From assembly GCA_036268355.1 (NCBI GenBank), contig DATAUG010000241.1:1-64000 (forward strand): a stretch of 64,000 nt of DNA, given 5' to 3'. This document shows, one piece after another, positions 60,033 through 64,000 of the stretch. A program made the position numbers and the translations under genes. The notes below the pieces were generated by a model. The model made no database searches, was not told the origin of the DNA, and was given only the letters and a program-made list of their open reading frames with translations. The stretch comes from DASQPJ01 sp036268355 (GTDB taxonomy: Bacteria > Actinomycetota > Actinomycetes > Sporichthyales > Sporichthyaceae). Numbering within the stretch: position 1 is the first letter of the stretch; each line of letters begins with the position of its first letter.

Positions 60033-60937
60033 CAACCGCGGCCGGCGAACCGCTGGTCGTCGGGCAGGCTCGAGATGTTGATGCCCACCATGGCCTCACC
60101 CAGCCCGCGGGAAACCTTGGCCAGCACGTCCGGGTCGTCGTAAAAGGTGGTCGCCTTCACGATCGCCTCGGCCCGCCGCGCCGGGTCGCCGGACTTGAAG
60201 ATCCCCGACCCGACGAACACCCCCTCCGCACCCAGCTGCATCATCATCGCCGCATCCGCCGGGGTCGCGATGCCGCCGGCGGTGAACAGCACCACCGGCA
60301 GGCGCCCGGCCTCGGCGACCTCCTGGACGAGGTCCAGCGGCGCGGCCAACTGCTTGGCGGCGGCGTACAGCTCCTCGGCGTCCATGTTCGCCAGCCGACG
60401 GATGTCGGTCCGCAACCGGCGCATGTGGCGCACGGCCTCGATGACGTTCCCCGTCCCGGCCTCGCCCTTGGAACGGATCATCGCCGCGCCCTCACCGATG
60501 CGCCGAAGCGCCTCCCCGAGGTCGGTCGCCCCGCAGACGAACGGCACGGTGAAGCCCCACTTGTCGATGTGGTGGGCCTCGTCGGCCGGGGTCAACACCT
60601 CGGACTCGTCGATGTAATCCACGCCGATCGCCTGCAGCACCTGGGCCTCGACGAAATGCCCGATCCGGGCCTTGGCCATCACCGGTATCGAGACGGCGTC
60701 GACGATCCCGGCGATCATGTCCGGGTCCGACATCCGGGCGATACCACCCTGGGTCCGGATGTCCGCCGGCACCCGCTCGAGCGCCATGACCGCGACCGCG
60801 CCGGCGTCCTCGGCAATCTTGGCGTGCTCCACGGTGACCACGTCCATGATCACGCCGCCCTTGAGCATCTCGGCCATCCCGCGTTTGACGCGCGCGGTGC
60901 CGCGGGCTGAGCTTCGGTCGTTCTCGGGCTCGGTCAA
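60029..60937 (-). CDS. pdxS: pyridoxal 5'-phosphate synthase lyase subunit
   Basis: 302 residues. It builds pyridoxal phosphate from ribose 5-phosphate, glyceraldehyde 3-phosphate and ammonia. Signature segments: KRGMAEMLKGGVIMDVVT, catalytic Lys region in VMAKARIGHFVEAQ near residue 85, FVCGATDLGEALRRI and the phosphate-binding GIATPADAAMMMQLGAEGVF near 220. The start is TTG 60935-60937 behind AAGGACGAG. Forms a unit with pdxT. Confidence 0.96.
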   Translation of the reverse strand: MTEPENDRSSARGTARVKRGMAEMLKGGVIMDVVTVEHAKIAEDAGAVAVMALERVPADIRTQGGIARMSDPDMIAGIVDAVSIPVMAKARIGHFVEAQVLQAIGVDYIDESEVLTPADEAHHIDKWGFTVPFVCGATDLGEALRRIGEGAAMIRSKGEAGTGNVIEAVRHMRRLRTDIRRLANMDAEELYAAAKQLAAPLDLVQEVAEAGRLPVVLFTAGGIATPADAAMMMQLGAEGVFVGSGIFKSGDPARRAEAIVKATTFYDDPDVLAKVSRGLGEAMVGINISSLPDDQRFAGRGW

Positions 60938-61022
60938 CGCTCGTCCTTCATGCGGGTTTGGCTTACCCGCCAGTCTAGTTCGCGGCGGCTGACGCGGCCC
61001 GCGACTGTGCTCGCCGCCAGAT

Positions 61023-61559
61023 CTACAGCCCGCGGGCCAGGCAGGCCGGCGGGCTGTCGTCGCACTCGAAGCTGGCGGGCTCCGGCGCTTTGCCGGCCAG
61101 CCGCAGGTAGCGGACGTGTCGTTTGCGGCGCACCGCGCGGGTCGCCCGGACCACGTCGTTGTGGAATCGGCGGGCCATGACGACCCGGGCGGCGGCCCCG
61201 TCGAGCTGGGCGAGCAACGCCTCGCCGGCACAGTCGGCGCGCAGCTCCTCAACCTGGCCGGGCTGGTCCAACGCGGCGCGCAGTGCCGCCGACAGATCCG
61301 ACTCGGCCGGCTCCCGCTTGTCACCGTCCGCCTCCCGAGCCACATGGGCGGCGCCGGCGATGAGCAGGGACGCGGCCGGGTCGACCAGACCGCTGGTAGC
61401 CAGCTCCAACGCGACTGCCGAGCGCCGCACGAGTTGGGCGTCCAGGGCGAACCGGGCGATCTGGACGCGGTGGTGCAGCCGGTCCAACCGGCCGGCCGTC
61501 CAGCTCAGGTAGAGGCCGATCAAGGCGACCGAGACGACCAGTAGGACCAGCAGGGACAT
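61023..61559 (-). CDS. LemA-like membrane-anchored protein
   Basis: 178 residues. One N-terminal membrane helix (LVLLVVSVALIGLYLSW), then a helical domain with LHHRVQIARFALDAQLVRRS, and VMARRFHNDVVRATRAVRRKR near residue 128 that recalls the LemA family RFYNDAV motif. The match is remote, so the family call is tentative. Streptomyces has a similar gene in the same place between pdxS and the mannosyltransferase gene. Function unknown. Confidence 0.7.
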   Translation of the reverse strand: MSLLVLLVVSVALIGLYLSWTAGRLDRLHHRVQIARFALDAQLVRRSAVALELATSGLVDPAASLLIAGAAHVAREADGDKREPAESDLSAALRAALDQPGQVEELRADCAGEALLAQLDGAAARVVMARRFHNDVVRATRAVRRKRHVRYLRLAGKAPEPASFECDDSPPACLARGL

Positions 61560-61574
61560 CGGCGTTCCGCGCGC

Positions 61575-62744
61575 TCAGCGCCCGGACAACCCGGCGAGGC
61601 GGCCGAATCGAGGAGCGCGGGCCTCGTCGGCACCGGAACCGGCCACGACGGTCTCGTAGACGGCGACCACGTCGGCGACCACCCGGCCCCAGTCGAAACG
61701 TTGCACGCAGGCGGATCCGGCCGCCGCGAGCGCCCGCCGCGCGGCCGGGTCGTCCAGCAGTTGCCCCAGGGCCTCGCTCAACGCGACCGGGTCGCTCGGT
61801 GGCACCAGCCGGGCGCACGCCCCGTTGTCCAGCACCATGCGGAAGCCCTCCAGGTCGGAGGCGACCACCGCTGTCCCGGCCGCCAACGCCTCGGTGAGCA
61901 CAATCCCGAAGCTCTCTCCGCCGGTGTTGGGGGCCACATAGAGATCGACCGAGCGCAGCAGCCGCGCCTTGTCGGCGTCGCTCACCAACCCGAGCATCGT
62001 GGTCCGCGCCGCGACCCGGGGCGGCATGGCGGCCAACGCCTGCGCGACCTCGCCCGGTCCGGCCACCAGCAGCCGTAGCCCGGGCCGCTCCTCGACGAGT
62101 CGGTCGAGGGCGGCCACCAGCACGGCGAACCCCTTGCGCGGCTCGTCGAAGCGCCCGAGGAAGCCGATCGCACTCCTGGGGCCGGGCCAGCCGTCGAACG
62201 GCTCCGCCGCGGCGAACCGGGCCACCGTGACCCCGTTGGGGATCAGGATCGCGTCGCCCCCCAGGTGTTCGACCAGCGTGCGCCGCGCCGGCTCGGAGAC
62301 GGCGATCCGTGCGGTCAGCTTCTCCAGAGCGGGCTGCAGCGCCGAGTGCGCCGCCGCCATCGTCCGGGACCGTCCCCGGGAGACGTGAAAGGTGCCGACG
62401 ATCGGTCCGACGGCGCTCCAGCAGGCCAGCAGGGACAAGCTGGGCACCGTCGGCTCATGGACGTGCAACAGGTCGAACGCACCGTCGGCCAACCAGCGCC
62501 GGACCCGGGCCAGGGTCACCGGCCCGAACGCCAGCCGGGCCACCGAACCGTTGTACGGCACCGGGACGGCACGCCCCGCCGGGACGACCCAGTCCGGCCA
62601 CGCCGGGCCCCCGCCGGACTCGGCCGGGGCCAACACCGAGACCGTGTGTCCGCAATCGATCAGCGCGCCCGCCAGATCACGGATGTGCGACTGGACGCCC
62701 CCCGGCACGTCCCAGGAGTACGGGCAGACCAGGCCCACACGCAT
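61575..62744 (-). CDS. pimA: phosphatidylinositol alpha-mannosyltransferase PimA
   Basis: 389 residues, GT4 family. It moves mannose from GDP-mannose to phosphatidylinositol at the inner membrane face. Close to mycobacterial PimA: MRVGLVCPYSWDVPGGVQSH, PVPYNGSVARLAFGP, IAVSEPARRTL, FLGRFDEPRKGFAVLV, and NTGGESFGIVLTEALAAGTAVVASD with the E-x7-E motif near residue 280. The context, between patA and a LemA-like gene, fits. Ends with an Arg-rich tail. Confidence 0.94.
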   Translation of the reverse strand: MRVGLVCPYSWDVPGGVQSHIRDLAGALIDCGHTVSVLAPAESGGGPAWPDWVVPAGRAVPVPYNGSVARLAFGPVTLARVRRWLADGAFDLLHVHEPTVPSLSLLACWSAVGPIVGTFHVSRGRSRTMAAAHSALQPALEKLTARIAVSEPARRTLVEHLGGDAILIPNGVTVARFAAAEPFDGWPGPRSAIGFLGRFDEPRKGFAVLVAALDRLVEERPGLRLLVAGPGEVAQALAAMPPRVAARTTMLGLVSDADKARLLRSVDLYVAPNTGGESFGIVLTEALAAGTAVVASDLEGFRMVLDNGACARLVPPSDPVALSEALGQLLDDPAARRALAAAGSACVQRFDWGRVVADVVAVYETVVAGSGADEARAPRFGRLAGLSGR

Positions 62745-62750
62745 CGTCGA

Positions 62751-63731
62751 TCACGGCCCCGTCGACCGCGGACCGCGGCCTGCAGACGCCACGTGCCGCA
62801 ACCGGGCATCGCCGGGCCAGATCCGCTGCAGCATGTGCCAGTCGGCGGGGTGCGCCGCGATCGAGTCGGCGAAGGTGTCGGCCAGGCGCTGGGTCATGGT
62901 GGCGATCCGCTCGGACCGCGTGCCCCACGTCGGCTGCTCGATCGGGACGTGGAAGGCCAACCGCATCCGCGGGCCCTCGTACCACAGCGTCAGCGGCACC
63001 AACGCTGCGCCGGTGGCGACCGACAACGCGGCGGCGCCACCTGGCATCCGGGCGGTGTCTCCGAAGAACTCGACCTCCAGTCCGCTCTCGGTCAGATCCC
63101 GGTCGGCCACCAGAGCGACCACCTTGCCGTCGCGCAACCGCGCCGCCAACACGGTGAACACCGCGGCTCCGTTGGTGCCGTCCAGTGGCAGGACCTCCAT
63201 CCCCAGCCCGGTCCGGTAGTCCACGAAGGCCTGGTGGAGCGAGGCCGGGCGGAGCCGTTCCGCGACCGTCGTGAACGGCGTGTCGTGCCCGGCCAGCCAG
63301 GCGCCGGCCAGGTCCCAGTTGCCGCAGTGCGGCAGGGCCAGCACCACGCCGATGCCGACGTCCCGGGCGGCCCGCAGGTGCTCCTCGCCGGAGGGCACGA
63401 CCGCGGCCGAGACGTCGTGCGGGGAGTACGCGGGCAGCCGGAAGGTCTCGCACCAGTAGCGCAGGTAGGACCGCAGCGCGTCGCGGCTCAGCTCGCGGAC
63501 CCGGGGCGAGTCGGGTCGGGTCCCGATCACCCGGGCCAGATTGCGCTCCAACTGGACGACCCCGCGCCCGTGCCGGCCCCACATCGTGTCCGCGATCCGG
63601 CGGAACAGCCGGTCCGCGACCGGCGTGGGCAACAGGCGCACCGTCCGCCAGGCGGCTAGGTACGCCGCGGCGGTGAGCCGCTCGACCGGCGTCACCCGCT
63701 CCGCCTGGGCCATCCCCCTTGGCGTCGTCAT
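62751..63731 (-). CDS. patA: phosphatidylinositol mannoside acyltransferase
   Basis: 326 residues, LpxL/HtrB-like acyltransferase fold. It acylates the mannose of PIM1/PIM2. The HX4D motif is LPHCGNWDLAGAW near residue 133. ALVADRDLTESGLEVEFFG near 205 and the final HPADWHMLQRIWPGD are family features. The ATG directly follows the pgsA TAG (TAGATG). Substrate inferred from pgsA and pimA on either side. Confidence 0.92.
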   Translation of the reverse strand: MTTPRGMAQAERVTPVERLTAAAYLAAWRTVRLLPTPVADRLFRRIADTMWGRHGRGVVQLERNLARVIGTRPDSPRVRELSRDALRSYLRYWCETFRLPAYSPHDVSAAVVPSGEEHLRAARDVGIGVVLALPHCGNWDLAGAWLAGHDTPFTTVAERLRPASLHQAFVDYRTGLGMEVLPLDGTNGAAVFTVLAARLRDGKVVALVADRDLTESGLEVEFFGDTARMPGGAAALSVATGAALVPLTLWYEGPRMRLAFHVPIEQPTWGTRSERIATMTQRLADTFADSIAAHPADWHMLQRIWPGDARLRHVASAGRGPRSTGP

Positions 63732-64000
63732 CTAGCTCACGGCCCCCCGCGCCGCTCTGGCGTCGATGTCGAGGGCCTGCTTGCGCACGAACAGGATCCG
63801 CTGGGTGTAGGTGACCGTGCTGGCCAGGCCGACCAGGACCAGCGCCACGGTGAGCACGTATGGCACCCCGATCCCGTTGAACCCGGTGGCGACCAGCACC
63901 GCGACCAGTCGGTCGGCGCGTTCTGCCATGCCGACCGTGCCCTGCATGTCCAGACTCTCCGCCCGCGCCCGGGTGTAGGAGACCAGCGAACCGGCCGCCA
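63732..64000 (-). CDS. pgsA: phosphatidylinositol phosphate synthase, C-terminal part
   Basis: Only the last 89 codons are inside the window; the gene continues past the right edge. The frame is AAGSLVSYTRARAESLDM, then GTVGMAERADRLVAVLVA and two membrane segments, ending RAARGAVS. This corresponds to the C-terminal half of actinobacterial CDP-alcohol phosphotransferases. Identification as the inositol enzyme rests on patA and pimA downstream. Confidence 0.85.
   Translation of the reverse strand, partial: AAGSLVSYTRARAESLDMQGTVGMAERADRLVAVLVATGFNGIGVPYVLTVALVLVGLASTVTYTQRILFVRKQALDIDARAARGAVS

Overview
The window is a chromosomal segment of a very GC-rich actinobacterium. Marker genes are bldD, the actinobacterial integration host factor mihF, the mannoside genes pimA/patA next to pgsA, a bifunctional Rel, and the actinobacterial type of PriA that lacks a Walker A motif. 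Gene order follows the conserved housekeeping core of mycelial actinobacteria (Streptomyces, Frankia and relatives). A Frankia- or Sporichthya-like lineage is possible, but the sequence alone does not settle it. Nearly all genes lie on the minus strand, and many overlap by four bases (ATGA, GTGA or TTGA), so translational coupling is the rule. No tRNA, rRNA, insertion sequence, prophage or CRISPR array was seen.

Layout on the minus strand, from high to low coordinates. Phosphatidylinositol and mannoside synthesis: pgsA (cut by the window edge), patA, pimA. Then a LemA-like membrane protein, pyridoxal phosphate synthase (pdxS, pdxT), yebC, a lipoprotein, the Holliday junction genes ruvC-ruvA-ruvB, the translocon genes yajC-secD-secF, then apt and rel. 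A DUF349 protein and a membrane cyclophilin face the other way. Next come a metallo-hydrolase, aspS, rarA, two small membrane proteins (DUF948, DUF6167) with a 33-residue microprotein, alaS, ruvX, mltG, aroE and a DUF4267 protein. Two plus-strand L,D-transpeptidase lipoproteins follow, then the shikimate genes aroC-aroK-aroB-aroQ, an M24 aminopeptidase, efp and nusB. bldD is divergent from the pyrimidine operon pyrR-pyrB-pyrC-carA-carB-pyrD. A plus-strand M16 protease and a frameshifted glutaminase-STAS-cNMP gene separate pyrD from pyrF. The left end is pyrF-mihF-gmk-rpoZ-coaBC, a D-aminoacylase-like hydrolase, metK-priA-def-fmt-rsmB.

Most genes are core metabolism and information processing: pyrimidines, chorismate, coenzyme A, S-adenosylmethionine, pyridoxal phosphate, initiator formylation and deformylation, recombination, protein export and the stringent response. 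The accessory content sits as insertions into otherwise conserved neighbourhoods: the amidohydrolase, the M16/glutaminase pair, the transpeptidase pair and the ruvC-yebC lipoprotein.

The least explained material is between genes. (1) Thirteen-base palindromes with a TGACA core occur as direct pairs 59-60 bases apart in four gaps. (2) A roughly 50-base palindrome ending GTTGCGTCCG...CGGACGCAAC occurs three times. (3) A CTGA-N7-TCAG motif occurs seven times, six of them on stop codons. (4) A 111-base element with a perfect TTGTCCACA box occurs twice, 95 of 111 positions identical, in opposite orientations. (5) Duplicated gene tails lie behind rsmB and apt. nusB and one transpeptidase appear to need non-canonical ATT/ATC start codons, and the pyrR leader carries a PyrR-binding loop next to its ribosome binding site.
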